Below are positions 20,341 to 29,963 of a stretch of 64,000 nucleotides of DNA, in pieces. The DNA lies in the NCBI RefSeq assembly GCF_030270585.1, contig NZ_BSYI01000002.1, forward strand, positions 62,001-126,000, given 5' to 3'. Source of the DNA: Paralimibaculum aggregatum. Lineage in GTDB: Bacteria > Pseudomonadota > Alphaproteobacteria > Rhodobacterales > Rhodobacteraceae. A program made the position numbers and the translations under genes. The number at the start of each line of letters is the position of its first letter. The stretch's first letter is position 1. A model generated the notes under the pieces. That model was not told where the DNA came from and ran no database searches. It saw only the letters and a program-made list of their open reading frames with translations.

Positions 20341-23121
20341 TCAGGCCACCCGGCCGTGGCAGTGCTTGTATTTCTTGCCGGAGCCGCAGGGGCAGGCCTC
20401 GTTGCGGCCGACCTTGCCCCAGGTTTCGGGCCGGGCCGGGTCGCGCTCCTCCGCCGCCACCAGCGGCACCTCGGCCTCGAGCAGCGCACCGTCGCCGCTG
20501 GCCTGGTTCACCGCCTGGGCCTCGCTGGCGAGCCCGGCGGCGGCGCGCGCCGCCGCCGCCTCGGCCTGGGCCTGCATCGCCGCCTGGTATTCCTCGATCA
20601 TGCGCTGGCGCTCGGCCTGCTCCTCCGGCGTCAGCGGGCGGATCCGGCCGAGCTCGCGCGTCACGTCGCGGCGCAGGCCGGTCAGCAGCGCCTGGAACAG
20701 CTCGAAGGCCTCGCGCTTGTACTCGTTGAGCGGGTCCTTCTGGGCATAGCCGCGGAAGCCGATCACCGCGCGCAGGTGGTCCAGCATCACCAGATGCTCG
20801 CGCCAGCGCCGGTCGAGCAGCTGCAGCAGCATGCCCTTCTCGATCTGGCGCATGGTGCCCTCGCCGGCCTGGGCGTCGACCGCGGCCTCCTTCTCCTCGG
20901 CCGCGCTGTCGGCCGCCTCGAGGATGCGCTCGAGGATCGTCTCGTCGTCGACGCCCTCCTCCGCCGCCCAGTCGCGCACCGGCAGCTCCAGCCCGGTGAC
21001 GGCGGTGATCTCGGCCTCCAGCGTCTCGGTCTCCCACTGGTCGGCATAGGCGCGCTTGGGGATATGCGTCGCCACCAGCGCCTCGATCACGTCGTGGCGC
21101 ATGTCGCGCACGGTCTCGGCGAGATCGTCGGCATCCATGATCTCGCGGCGCTGGCCGAAGATCGCCTTGCGCTGGTCGTTCATCACGTCGTCGAACTTCA
21201 GGAGGTTCTTGCGGATGTCGAAGTTGCGCGCCTCGACCTTGCCCTGCGCCTTCTCGATCGCCTTGTTGACCCAGGGGTGGACGATGGCCTCGCCCTCCTC
21301 CAGCCCGAGGCGCTGCAGCATGCCGTCGATCCGCTCGGAGCCGAAGATCCGCATCAGGTCGTCCTGCAGGCTGAGATAGAAGGTCGAGCGCCCGGGATCG
21401 CCCTGCCGGCCGGAGCGGCCGCGGAGCTGGTTGTCGATGCGCCGGCTCTCGTGGCGCTCGGTGCCGATCACCCAGAGCCCGCCGGCGGCCAGCGCCTTCT
21501 CCTTGGCCTCGCGGTGGCTATCCTCGATCGCCTTGCGCAGCGCCACCGGGTCGGCCTCGGGCTCGGCGGCGAGGCGCTTCTGCACCTCCATCTCGACATT
21601 GCCGCCGAGCTGGATGTCGGTGCCGCGGCCGGCCATGTTGGTGGCGATGGTCACCGCGCCCGGCCGCCCGGCCTCGGCGATGATCTCGGCCTCCTGCTCG
21701 TGATAGCGCGCGTTCAGCACGTTGTGCGGGATGCCGTGCTTGCGCAGCTCGGCGGCCAGCAGCTCGGACTTCTCGATCGAGGTGGTGCCGACGAGAATCG
21801 GCTGGCCGCGCGACTGGCCGTCCTCGATCGCCTCGACGATCGCCTTGAACTTCTCGGCCCCGGTGCGGAACACCAGGTCGTCGTCGTCGACGCGGGCGAC
21901 CGGCTGGTTGGTCGGCACCTCGATCACGTCGAGCCCGTAGATCGAGGCGAATTCCTCGTGCTCGGTCAGCGCGGTGCCGGTCATGCCGGCGAGCTTCTCG
22001 TAGAGGCGGAAATAGTTCTGGAAGGTGATCGAGGCCAGCGTCACGTTCTCGGGCATGATCTTCACGCCCTCCTTGGCCTCGATGGCCTGGTGCAGGCCCT
22101 CGGAGAGGCGCCGGCCCTCCATCATGCGGCCGGTGAACTCGTCGATCAGGATGATCTTGCCGGCCTTGACGATATAGTCCTTGTCGCGCTGGAACAGCTT
22201 GTGCGCGCGCAGCGCCTGGTTGACGTGGTGCACCTGCGAGACGCTGGCCGGGTCGTAGAGGCTCTGGCCCTCGGGCAGGATGCCGTCCTCGAGCAGGAGC
22301 TGCTCGACCGCCTCGTTGCCCTCCTCGGTGAGGGTGGTGGAGCGCTGCTTCTCGTCGACCTCGTAGTGGCTCTCGTCGAGCCGCGGGATGATCTTGTCGA
22401 TCGCGAGATAGAGCTCGGTCTGGTCCTCGGCCGGCCCGGAGATGATCAGCGGCGTGCGCGCCTCGTCGATCAGGATGCTGTCCACCTCGTCGACGATGGC
22501 GAAGTGGTGGCCGCGCTGGACCATGTCCTCGAGCTGGTACTTGTTGTTGTCGCGCAGGTAGTCGAAGCCGTATTCGTTGTTGGTGCCGTAGGTGATGTCG
22601 CAGGCATAGGCGGCGCGGCGGGCGTCGTCGTCGATGCCGGGCACGATCACGCCGACGGTGAGGCCGAGGAAGGTGTAGATCTTGCCCATCCAGTCGGCAT
22701 CGCGGCGGGCGAGATAGTCGTTGACCGTGACCACGTGCACGCCCTTGCCGGTCAGCGCGTTGAGATAGACCGGCATGGTGGCGACCAGCGTCTTGCCCTC
22801 GCCGGTCTTCATCTCCGAGATGTTGCCGCCGTGGAGCACGGCACCGCCGATGATCTGCACGTCGAAGGGCCGCATCCCGAGGGTGCGCCTGGCCGCCTCG
22901 CGCACCGTGGCGAAGGCCTCCGGCAGCACCGCGTCGAGGCTCTCGCCGGCCTCGATGCGGGCGCGGAGCTTGTCGGTCTGGCCGCGCAGCGCGTCGTCCG
23001 AGAGCGCGGAGATCTGCCCCTCCAGCGCGTTCACCGCCTCGACGGTCTTCTGGTAGCCCTTGACCTTGCGGTCATTGACGGTACCGAAGAGCTTCTTTCC
23101 GAGGGTTTTCAGTCCCAACAT
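20341..23121 (-). CDS. secA: Preprotein translocase ATPase SecA
   Basis: SecA drives export of unfolded preproteins through SecYEG by ATP hydrolysis at the inner membrane. The ATG at 23121 ([13 protein letters not shown]) gives 926 residues, normal for alphaproteobacteria; the frame stays open upstream but only through the promoter region and a shadow. It has [10 protein letters not shown] (Walker A), [19 protein letters not shown] (Walker B region), the preprotein-binding region with [14 protein letters not shown], and the C-terminal zinc motif [14 protein letters not shown]. secG is also in this window, at 44781. Confidence 0.97.
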   Translation of the reverse strand: MLGLKTLGKKLFGTVNDRKVKGYQKTVEAVNALEGQISALSDDALRGQTDKLRARIEAGESLDAVLPEAFATVREAARRTLGMRPFDVQIIGGAVLHGGNISEMKTGEGKTLVATMPVYLNALTGKGVHVVTVNDYLARRDADWMGKIYTFLGLTVGVIVPGIDDDARRAAYACDITYGTNNEYGFDYLRDNNKYQLEDMVQRGHHFAIVDEVDSILIDEARTPLIISGPAEDQTELYLAIDKIIPRLDESHYEVDEKQRSTTLTEEGNEAVEQLLLEDGILPEGQSLYDPASVSQVHHVNQALRAHKLFQRDKDYIVKAGKIILIDEFTGRMMEGRRLSEGLHQAIEAKEGVKIMPENVTLASITFQNYFRLYEKLAGMTGTALTEHEEFASIYGLDVIEVPTNQPVARVDDDDLVFRTGAEKFKAIVEAIEDGQSRGQPILVGTTSIEKSELLAAELRKHGIPHNVLNARYHEQEAEIIAEAGRPGAVTIATNMAGRGTDIQLGGNVEMEVQKRLAAEPEADPVALRKAIEDSHREAKEKALAAGGLWVIGTERHESRRIDNQLRGRSGRQGDPGRSTFYLSLQDDLMRIFGSERIDGMLQRLGLEEGEAIVHPWVNKAIEKAQGKVEARNFDIRKNLLKFDDVMNDQRKAIFGQRREIMDADDLAETVRDMRHDVIEALVATHIPKRAYADQWETETLEAEITAVTGLELPVRDWAAEEGVDDETILERILEAADSAAEEKEAAVDAQAGEGTMRQIEKGMLLQLLDRRWREHLVMLDHLRAVIGFRGYAQKDPLNEYKREAFELFQALLTGLRRDVTRELGRIRPLTPEEQAERQRMIEEYQAAMQAQAEAAAARAAAGLASEAQAVNQASGDGALLEAEVPLVAAEERDPARPETWGKVGRNEACPCGSGKKYKHCHGRVA

Positions 23122-23277
23122 GCGGCGCGGTCTCCCGGGGTCGCTGGGCGTTTCGCCCGCGGCGGATTGCGCATCTCGGCGCTGGTGCCGGAGCGCGAAA
23201 TATCTGCCCGGTCTCGGTTGGCAATCCGAAGACATGGGCGTACATGAGGTGAGCCAAAGCCAGCCGGCCCGGCACTG

Positions 23278-23306
23278 AGTTATGGTCGCCCATACCTGCC
23301 TGTCAA
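23278..23306 (-). promoter_or_regulatory. Promoter of secA
   Basis: On the minus strand a consensus TTGACA (23306-23301) is followed after 17 bp by ATAACT (23283-23278). This predicts a leader of about 150 nt before the secA ATG. The 306-bp gap 23122-23427 is shared with the divergent PPIase gene, for which no clear promoter could be set. Confidence 0.6.
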
Positions 23307-23427
23307 CGCCCCGGCGTGGCTTGCGGGGGCTTCGGTGCGGGCCGGCGACAATTGGCGCAAACGGCCCGCGCGGCCGGAATTCGAGGCCAGAGCGGCCCAC
23401 CGGCCGCAGATGCGAAGGAGATCGCCC

Positions 23428-24447
23428 GTGACGATCAGCTCTCCCCTCCTGCCCCGCCTGACCGCTGCCGCCGCACTCGGCCTGGTCCTGGCCGCACCGC
23501 TGCCGGCCCTCGCGCAGGAGAGCGGCGCCGCCGCCGAGCCCGCTGCCGAGCCCGCCGCGGGCGCCGACGAGCTGCCCCCCGAGCCGGAAGCCGCGGCGGC
23601 CGCCGCCGCCGAGCCGGCGCCCGCGGTCAACCCGCTGGAGGGGCTGACGGCGGAGACGGTGATCGCCACCGTCGGCGACTACGAGCTGACCCTCGGCGAG
23701 CTGATCGCGGTGCGCCAGAAGCTGCCGGCGCAGTATCAGGCGCTGCCGGCCGAGCTGCTGATGACCGGGCTGCTCGAGCAGCTCATCAACCAGACCGCGC
23801 TGGCCCAGCGCGCCCGCGAGACCGGGCTCGACAGCCGCACCGATGTCGACATGGCGCTGCGCAACATCACCAACTCGACGCTGGCCGACACCTACATGCG
23901 CGAGGCGATGGCCGAGAAGATCACCGAGGAGACCATCGCCGCCGCCTACGAGGCGCGCTATGCCGATGCCGAGCCGGTGGCCGAGATCAATGCCGCGCAT
24001 ATCCTGCTCGAGACCGAGGAGGCCGCCGCGGCGCTCCGCGCCGAGCTCGAGGCCGCCGGCGAGGCCGCGGATTTCGGCGAGGCCGCCCGGGAGCACAGCA
24101 TCGGCCCCTCGAAGGAGCGCGGCGGCGATCTCGGCTGGTTCGTCGCCACCGACATGGTGCCGGAATTCGCCGAGCCCGCCTTCGCCCTCGAGGTCGGCGA
24201 CATCAGCGAGCCGGTGCAGACCACCTTCGGCTGGCACCTGATCCTGGTGAAGGACCGCCGCACCCGCGCCGCGCCGCCGATCGAGGAGGTCCGCGAGGAG
24301 ATCGTCCGCGGTCTCGCCGAGGCGGCGCAGCAGGAGGTGATCACCGATACCCGCGAGGCGGTGGCGATCGCCATGCCGGAGACGCAGATCCCCGCCGAGG
24401 CGCTGCTGGCCGACCAGCTGATCGCCCCCGAAGCCGCGTCCGAGTGA
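23428..24447 (+). CDS. Periplasmic parvulin-type peptidyl-prolyl isomerase
   Basis: The protein helps fold exported proteins by prolyl cis-trans isomerisation. I chose GTG 23428 because AAGGAG precedes it by seven bases and the product then begins with a clean signal peptide ([11 protein letters not shown], hydrophobic core, cut after PALAQ), giving 339 residues. A Pro/Ala-rich linker follows, then a helical chaperone segment. The rotamase domain is at about residues 185-280: [40 protein letters not shown] and [14 protein letters not shown]. Being divergent from secA and upstream of argJ-mutT fits a common alphaproteobacterial order. Confidence 0.9.
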   Translation: MTISSPLLPRLTAAAALGLVLAAPLPALAQESGAAAEPAAEPAAGADELPPEPEAAAAAAAEPAPAVNPLEGLTAETVIATVGDYELTLGELIAVRQKLPAQYQALPAELLMTGLLEQLINQTALAQRARETGLDSRTDVDMALRNITNSTLADTYMREAMAEKITEETIAAAYEARYADAEPVAEINAAHILLETEEAAAALRAELEAAGEAADFGEAAREHSIGPSKERGGDLGWFVATDMVPEFAEPAFALEVGDISEPVQTTFGWHLILVKDRRTRAAPPIEEVREEIVRGLAEAAQQEVITDTREAVAIAMPETQIPAEALLADQLIAPEAASE

Positions 24448-24460
24448 CGGGGCCTCGCGC

Positions 24461-25810
24461 ATGAGCAGCCCGGAGGAGAACGCGGCGCTGGCCGCCGAGC
24501 TCGCCGAGAAGGAGGCCGCGGCCAGGGCGCTCGCGGCCGAGATCGCGGCGCTGAGGAAACGCCTCGGCGGGCCGGTCTCGCCGCTGGCCCCGGCGCGCTT
24601 CCCGGCGCTCGCCCCGGTCGCCGGGGTGACGCTGGCCGCCGATGCCGCGGGCGTGCGCTACAAGGGGCGCGACGACGTGATGCTGGTGCGCCTCGAGGCC
24701 GGCTCGGTGCTGGCCGGCACCTTCACCCGCTCGAGCACCCGCGCGGCGCCCGTGCTCTGGTGCGAGGCACGCCTCGCCGCGCTGGCGACGGCGGCCCCGG
24801 CGCCGCGGGCCATCGTGGTGAATTCCGGCAATGCCAATGCCTTCACCGGCGCTGCCGGCACCGAGGCGGTGGAGCGCGTGGCGAGGGCCACCGCCGATGC
24901 CCTCGGCCTCGCGCCGGGCGACGTGATGATGGCCTCCACCGGCGTGATCGGCGAGCCGCTGCCCGCCGAGCGCATCGAGGCCAGCCTCTCGCGCCTCGCC
25001 GCCGGGCTCTCCACCGAGACCTGGGAGCGCGCCGCCCGGGCGATCATGACCACCGACACCTTCCCCAAGGGCGCCACCGCCACGGTGGAGATCGGCGGCA
25101 CGCCGGTCACCGTCTCGGGCTTCGCCAAGGGCTCGGGCATGATCGCGCCGGACATGGCGACGATGCTGGTCTTCATCTTTACCGATGCCGCGGTGCGCCC
25201 GCCGGTGCTGCAGGCGCTGGTCTCCGCGCTGACCGAGCAGACCTTCAACGCGATCACCGTCGACAGCGACACCTCGACCTCCGACACGCTGATCGTCGGC
25301 GCCACGGGCCAGGCGCCGATGGCCCCGATCGAGCGCGCCGAGAGCCCGGAGGCCGACCTGCTGCGCGGCGCCCTCGGCACGGTGATGCGCGATCTGGCGA
25401 TCCAGGTGGTGAAGGACGGCGAGGGCGCCACCAAGCTCGCCGAGATCACCGTCACCGGGGCCGAGAGCGACCGCGCCGCGCGCAAGGTCGGCCTCGCCAT
25501 CGCCAACTCGCCGCTGGTCAAGACCGCGCTGGCCGGCGAGGACCCGAACTGGGGCCGCATCGTCATGGCGGTCGGCAAGTCCGGCGAGAAGGCGGATCGC
25601 GACCGGCTGTCGATCCGCTTCGGCGACATCCCGGTGGCCGAGGCCGGCTGGGTCGCGCCGGCCTATTCCGAGGCGGCCGGGGCGGCCTACATGCGCCGCC
25701 AGGAACTCGAGATCGGCGTCGATCTCGGGGTCGGGCCGGGACGGGCCACCGTCTGGACCTGCGATCTGACCAAGCGCTATGTCGAGATCAATGCCGATTA
25801 CCGGAGCTGA
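24461..25810 (+). CDS. argJ: Bifunctional ornithine acetyltransferase / N-acetylglutamate synthase
   Basis: ArgJ moves the acetyl group from N-acetylornithine to glutamate, the cyclic route of arginine synthesis. The precursor self-cleaves at Ala233-Thr234 in [13 protein letters not shown], and Thr234 becomes the nucleophile. Other blocks are [31 protein letters not shown] and GEDPNWGRI. At 449 residues it is some 35-40 longer than usual: residues 1-36 form a charged, heptad-like helix ([20 protein letters not shown]) before the normal start region [14 protein letters not shown]. Downstream mutT overlaps the 3' end. Confidence 0.94.
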   Translation: MSSPEENAALAAELAEKEAAARALAAEIAALRKRLGGPVSPLAPARFPALAPVAGVTLAADAAGVRYKGRDDVMLVRLEAGSVLAGTFTRSSTRAAPVLWCEARLAALATAAPAPRAIVVNSGNANAFTGAAGTEAVERVARATADALGLAPGDVMMASTGVIGEPLPAERIEASLSRLAAGLSTETWERAARAIMTTDTFPKGATATVEIGGTPVTVSGFAKGSGMIAPDMATMLVFIFTDAAVRPPVLQALVSALTEQTFNAITVDSDTSTSDTLIVGATGQAPMAPIERAESPEADLLRGALGTVMRDLAIQVVKDGEGATKLAEITVTGAESDRAARKVGLAIANSPLVKTALAGEDPNWGRIVMAVGKSGEKADRDRLSIRFGDIPVAEAGWVAPAYSEAAGAAYMRRQELEIGVDLGVGPGRATVWTCDLTKRYVEINADYRS

Positions 25811-26234
25811 GGGCGCCGCCGCCGAAGCGGCGGCGCAGCGCATGGTGCTGGTCTCCGCCGCGGCGCTGATCGACCCCGACGGCCGCGTGCTGCTGGCCCA
25901 GCGCCCGGCGCACAAGGCGATGGGCGGGCTCTGGGAGTTTCCCGGCGGCAAGGTCGAGCCCGGCGAGACCCCGGAGGCGGCGCTGATCCGCGAGCTCGCC
26001 GAGGAGCTCGGCATCGGCACCTGGGCGAGCTGCCTCGCGCCGCTCACCTTCGCCAGCCACGCCTATGACGACTTCCACCTGCTGATGCCGCTCTTCGCCT
26101 GCCGGAAATGGGAGGGCACGCCGAGCCCGCGCGAGGGCCAGCGCCTGGCCTGGGTGCGCCCGGCGCGGTTGCGCGACTACCCGATGCCGCCGGCCGACCT
26201 GCCGCTGATCCCGGTGCTGCGCGACTGGCTCTGA
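25791..26234 (+). CDS. mutT: 8-oxo-dGTP diphosphatase, Nudix family
   Basis: MutT-type Nudix hydrolases clear oxidised guanine nucleotides. The Nudix box is intact: GKVEPGETPEAALI-RELAEELGI. ATG 25791 gives 147 residues and overlaps the argJ end by 20 bases; ATG 25842 (MVLVSAAALIDPDG) would give a typical 130-residue protein, and ATG 25779 is also possible. Position after argJ is frequent in this group of bacteria. A very long hairpin follows in the gap before the convergent peptidase gene. Confidence 0.85.
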   Translation: MPITGAEGAAAEAAAQRMVLVSAAALIDPDGRVLLAQRPAHKAMGGLWEFPGGKVEPGETPEAALIRELAEELGIGTWASCLAPLTFASHAYDDFHLLMPLFACRKWEGTPSPREGQRLAWVRPARLRDYPMPPADLPLIPVLRDWL

Positions 26235-26336
26235 GCCCGGGCTCCCCGCGGCAGGGCTTGCACCTCCGGCATCTGCACCGCACCGGAGCCCCCGGCGGGA
26301 GACGCCCCGGCTGCCCGCCCCCACCACCGCTCCGGC

Positions 26337-26421
26337 CGGCCCGCCATCGCGCCCGCGCCGGAGCGGGGCGCGGGCGGGCGGGCGGGGCGCCCCGTTCCGG
26401 CGCGGGCGCGATGGCGGGCCG
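26337..26421 (+). repeat. 35-bp hairpin J with perfect G-quadruplex loop
   Basis: Arms 26337-26371 and 26387-26421 pair at all 35 positions, 34 Watson-Crick and one G-T wobble. The 15-nt loop (26372-26386) is GGGCGGGCGGGCGGG, four GGG tracts with single-C spacers. It lies between convergent mutT and the C26 peptidase gene. Without a T-run it is not a standard terminator, though a fold this stable would probably stop transcription or protect mRNA ends. Confidence 0.93.
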
Positions 26422-26433
26422 CCCCCGGGTCCC

Positions 26434-27198
26434 TCAGCCGTTCCGCGCCGCCTGCGCCGCGCGCGCCGCCGCGCCGAAGGCGGTGAACAGCGCCCGGCTC
26501 ACCGGATCTTCGCCGGCGGCGTATTCCGCATGCCACTGCACCCCGAGGGCAAAGCTCGACGCGCCGGCGATGGAGATCGCCTCGATGGTGTCGTCCTCCG
26601 CCCGGCCCTCTGCCACCACCCGCTCCCCGAGCCGCCAGATCGCCTGGCCGTGCAGCGAGTTGGTCACGGTCTCCTGCGTTCCCAGCAGCCGCGCGAACGC
26701 ACCGCCCTCGCGGAAGCGCACGAGATGGCGCCGGCGGAAGATCACCTCCGGGTCCTTCTCGCCCGGCGGCATGCGGTGGTTCATCCGCCCCGGCTCGTCG
26801 CGGATCTCCGGATGCAGGCTGCCGCCGAAGGCGACGTTCATCTCCTGGATGCCGAGGCAGATGCCGAAGACCGGCCGCCCCGCCGCCACCATCGCCCGGA
26901 TCAGCGGCAGGGTGATCGCGGTGCGCCCCTCGTCGAACTTGCCGTAGCGCCCGTCATCCGCCTCGCCATAGTGGCGCGGATGCACGTTGGGCCGCCCGCC
27001 GGTCAGCACCAGCCCGTCGAGCAACTCCATCAGGTGCCCGGTCGGCAGCGCCTCCGGCCGCCCCGGCAGCACGATCGGCGCGCAGCCGGCCACCCCGGCC
27101 ACCGCCTCGGGCGTGCGCACGCCGCAGATATCGGCATCGAAGGTGTCGTCGACCCTGTGCAGGAAGGCGGTGACGCCGATCAGCGGACGATGTGCCAT
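26434..27198 (-). CDS. Peptidase C26 / class I glutamine amidotransferase-like hydrolase
   Basis: The 254-residue protein belongs to the gamma-glutamyl hydrolase group that includes PuuD, which cleaves gamma-glutamyl-GABA in putrescine catabolism. Features are LIGVTAFLHRVDD at the start, LDGLVLTGGRPNVHPRHYG, the nucleophile region FGICLGIQEMNVA with C114, and GVQWHAEY with the catalytic His-x-Glu. The ATG 27198 is preceded by GGGAGCGAGA. No other putrescine genes are nearby, so the substrate is open. Confidence 0.87.
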   Translation of the reverse strand: MAHRPLIGVTAFLHRVDDTFDADICGVRTPEAVAGVAGCAPIVLPGRPEALPTGHLMELLDGLVLTGGRPNVHPRHYGEADDGRYGKFDEGRTAITLPLIRAMVAAGRPVFGICLGIQEMNVAFGGSLHPEIRDEPGRMNHRMPPGEKDPEVIFRRRHLVRFREGGAFARLLGTQETVTNSLHGQAIWRLGERVVAEGRAEDDTIEAISIAGASSFALGVQWHAEYAAGEDPVSRALFTAFGAAARAAQAARNG

Positions 27199-27226
27199 TC
27201 TCGCTCCCGTGTTGTGGTTCCCAGGC

Positions 27227-28024
27227 TCAGCGGCAGGCGAGGGCGCGGCCGAGGCCGGCATCGCTCGCCGGCAGGCCGAGCCGCCGCTGCCGCAGCGCGC
27301 CGCCCTCGAGGCGCACCGCGACGAGCTCCGTCCAGCCGCGATCCGGCAGCACCACCTCCGGGCCATCGGCGCAGCGGCGCACCACCGAGCGGATCGCGCT
27401 CTCGCCGATCCGGTGGTTGGAGAAGCCCGCCGCCGCGGCGATCTCGGTCAGCCGGCCGTCGCGGAACGACCAGATGCGCAGGATGCCGGCCAGATGCGGC
27501 CGGTCCACCTCGGCGATCTCCAGCCCCGGCGCGCCGTCGAGCTCGGCGATGCCGGCGATCGCCCGCCAGCGGTGGCGCCGGCCGATCGCCGGCGTCGCGG
27601 CGATCTCGCGCAGCCTGCCCCCGGCCGCGGAATAGACGAGGATCGCCGCCCCGCTGGCCTGCCCCGAGCGCACCGTCACGATCTCCGGGAAACCGTCGCC
27701 GTCGAGATCCGCGAGCCGGGGATGCAGGTCCTCGAACACATGCCCCGCGCCGAGCCGATGGGTCAGCGCCGGGCCGGCGCGCGGGCCGAGGGAGAGCCGC
27801 TCCCACTCGCCGCCCTCGCCGAGCACGCCGTGGCCATAGCGCGCGGTGGCATCCTCGAGGCAGGCGCCGAGGCCGGTCGCCGTGTCCCGCACGCAGGACC
27901 CGGGCGTGTCGGCCGCGCCGGGGCGCGGGCCGGCGAGCAGCGCGGCGATCGCCGCCGGCGCCAGTGCCAGGGCGATCCGGCGGCGCCGTGCGGGCGCGCC
28001 GCCCGGTCCGGCCGCGCGCCCCAC
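27227..28024 (-). CDS. Exported VCBS/FG-GAP-like repeat protein
   Basis: The 265-residue protein starts at a GTG two bases after the ferredoxin stop; the longer frame upstream is a ferredoxin shadow. The N-terminus is Arg-rich followed by a hydrophobic core (IALALAPAAIAALLAGPRP), a likely signal peptide. The body has calcium-loop-like FG-GAP features (LHPRLADLDGDGFPEIVTVR, then GAPGLEIAEVDRP) typical of beta-propeller repeats. Conserved cysteines lie near both ends. Function is unknown. Coupling with a [2Fe-2S] ferredoxin is seen elsewhere in Rhodobacterales (family knowledge, not checked here). Confidence 0.72.
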   Translation of the reverse strand: MGRAAGPGGAPARRRRIALALAPAAIAALLAGPRPGAADTPGSCVRDTATGLGACLEDATARYGHGVLGEGGEWERLSLGPRAGPALTHRLGAGHVFEDLHPRLADLDGDGFPEIVTVRSGQASGAAILVYSAAGGRLREIAATPAIGRRHRWRAIAGIAELDGAPGLEIAEVDRPHLAGILRIWSFRDGRLTEIAAAAGFSNHRIGESAIRSVVRRCADGPEVVLPDRGWTELVAVRLEGGALRQRRLGLPASDAGLGRALACR

Positions 28025-28026
28025 GC

Positions 28027-28368
<342 letters not shown>

Positions 28369-28405
28369 CTAGCCTGTCGACTGGAATCCGCCTCTTTGCG
28401 CCCTC

Positions 28406-29953
28406 TTAGCCTGTCTTTTCCGGCGGTGCCAGAGGGGGGCGGCCGGCCATCTCCGCCGGCTCCGGCGCCTCGGCGAGCCCCTCGCCGGTCTCGGGCAGAT
28501 CGGTGCGCGCGCTGGTGAAGGGCACCGCCAGCGCATGCGGCGGCGCCGGTTCGGCCGGCGCGGGCACGGTGCGCGCCGCCACCCGCGCCACATGCGCCCG
28601 TGCCGCGAAGCCGGCGGCGATGCCCACCGCGATCGCCGCCGTCGCCTGCACCAGCACCGCCCCCTCCGGCGCCGCCGCGGCGCCGAGCAGCAGCGCCAGC
28701 CCGGGGATCGCCAGCGCATCGCGGCTCCAGTTGAACAGCGTCGAGAGATGCGGCCGGCCGAGATTGTTGAAGGCGGCGTTGGCGACGAACAGCAGCGCGG
28801 TGAACAGATAGGCCCCGGCGCCGTAATGCACGAAGGTCTCGAACACCCGCACCCCGGCGCCGGTGAGCCCGAAGGCGGCGGTCACGCTGCCCGACAGCAG
28901 CACCAGCACCAGCCAGACACAGGCGACATAGGCCGCGGCAAAGAGGAAGGCGTCGCGCAGCACCATGCGCAGCCGGTCGCCGCGCCCGGCGCCGAGGTTC
29001 TGCCCGAAGATCGGCCCCACCGCCCCGGAGAGCGCGAAGATGCCGCCGAATGAGAGCGCCGTCAGCCGCCCGACCACCGCCCAGCCGGCCACCGCCTCGT
29101 CGCCATGCGCGGCGACCACCGTGGTGAGATAGGCCATGCCGAAGGGGGTGGAGAGCTGCGTGGCCATCGCCGGCCCGGAGATCGCGCCGAGCCGCGGCGC
29201 ATCGGCCAGGATGTCGGCGAGCCGCGGCCGGGCGATCAGGTCGTGCCGGCGGATCGCGAAGCCGAGCCCGAGCCCCGCCACCACGATGCGCGCGATCACC
29301 GAGACGATGGCGGCGCCGTCGATCCCGAGGCCGAAGCCGAAGATGAAGAGCGGGTCGAGCGCCGCCGCCAGCAGCCCGCCGCCGAGCGTGATCCACATCG
29401 CCCGCCGCGCGTCGCCGACCGCGCGCAGCAGCCCGCCGGAGACCATGCCGAGCCCGAGCAGCGGCAGCGCCGGCAGCACCATGGCCAGGAAGCGGCTGGC
29501 GATGGCATGGGTCTCGCCGCCGGCCCCGAGCAGGGTCAGGATCTCGTCGCGGAACGCCCAGGCCGCCGCCGTCACCGCCGCCAGCACCGCGAAGTTGAGC
29601 ACCGCCGCCGAGGCCGCGAGCCGGCGCGCCTCGGCCCGCCGCCCGGCGCCGATGGCGCGGCTGACCAGCGCCGCCGCCCCGATCGAGAGCCCGATGGAGA
29701 CCGAGATCATGAAGAACTGCACGGTGCCGGCAAAGCCGATGGCCGCGGCCAGCACCTCCGGCCCGAGCAGCGAGACATAGAAGAGGTTCGCCACATCTAC
29801 CAGGAACAGCGCCATCAGCCCGACGGCGCCGGTCAGCGTCATCACCGCGACATGGCGCATGGTCGAGCCGGTGGTGAAGCGCGGCTGGCCGGCCGGCCTC
29901 TCCGGCGCGGGCCGGCCGCCTCCGGGCGCGGCGATCTGGGGTTTCCCGCTCAA
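28406..29953 (-). CDS. MATE-family multidrug/metabolite exporter
   Basis: The 515-residue protein has about 12 membrane segments and MATE signatures ([51 protein letters not shown] in the second half). MATE proteins export cationic drugs or metabolites with Na+ or H+. The start is the TTG at 29953, ten bases after the MFS stop; an ATG at residue 32 (MRHVAVMTLTG) just before the first span is a serious alternative. The last 60 residues are a Pro/Ala-rich cytoplasmic tail. Confidence 0.88.
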   Translation of the reverse strand: MSGKPQIAAPGGGRPAPERPAGQPRFTTGSTMRHVAVMTLTGAVGLMALFLVDVANLFYVSLLGPEVLAAAIGFAGTVQFFMISVSIGLSIGAAALVSRAIGAGRRAEARRLAASAAVLNFAVLAAVTAAAWAFRDEILTLLGAGGETHAIASRFLAMVLPALPLLGLGMVSGGLLRAVGDARRAMWITLGGGLLAAALDPLFIFGFGLGIDGAAIVSVIARIVVAGLGLGFAIRRHDLIARPRLADILADAPRLGAISGPAMATQLSTPFGMAYLTTVVAAHGDEAVAGWAVVGRLTALSFGGIFALSGAVGPIFGQNLGAGRGDRLRMVLRDAFLFAAAYVACVWLVLVLLSGSVTAAFGLTGAGVRVFETFVHYGAGAYLFTALLFVANAAFNNLGRPHLSTLFNWSRDALAIPGLALLLGAAAAPEGAVLVQATAAIAVGIAAGFAARAHVARVAARTVPAPAEPAPPHALAVPFTSARTDLPETGEGLAEAPEPAEMAGRPPLAPPEKTG

Positions 29954-29963
29954 GGCCCGCCGC

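Noticed and set aside
20341-24462. Very long minus-strand frame joining secA to the PPIase region
   Set aside because: The real secA start is at 23121; the rest is the antisense shadow of the PPIase gene and crosses the secA promoter.
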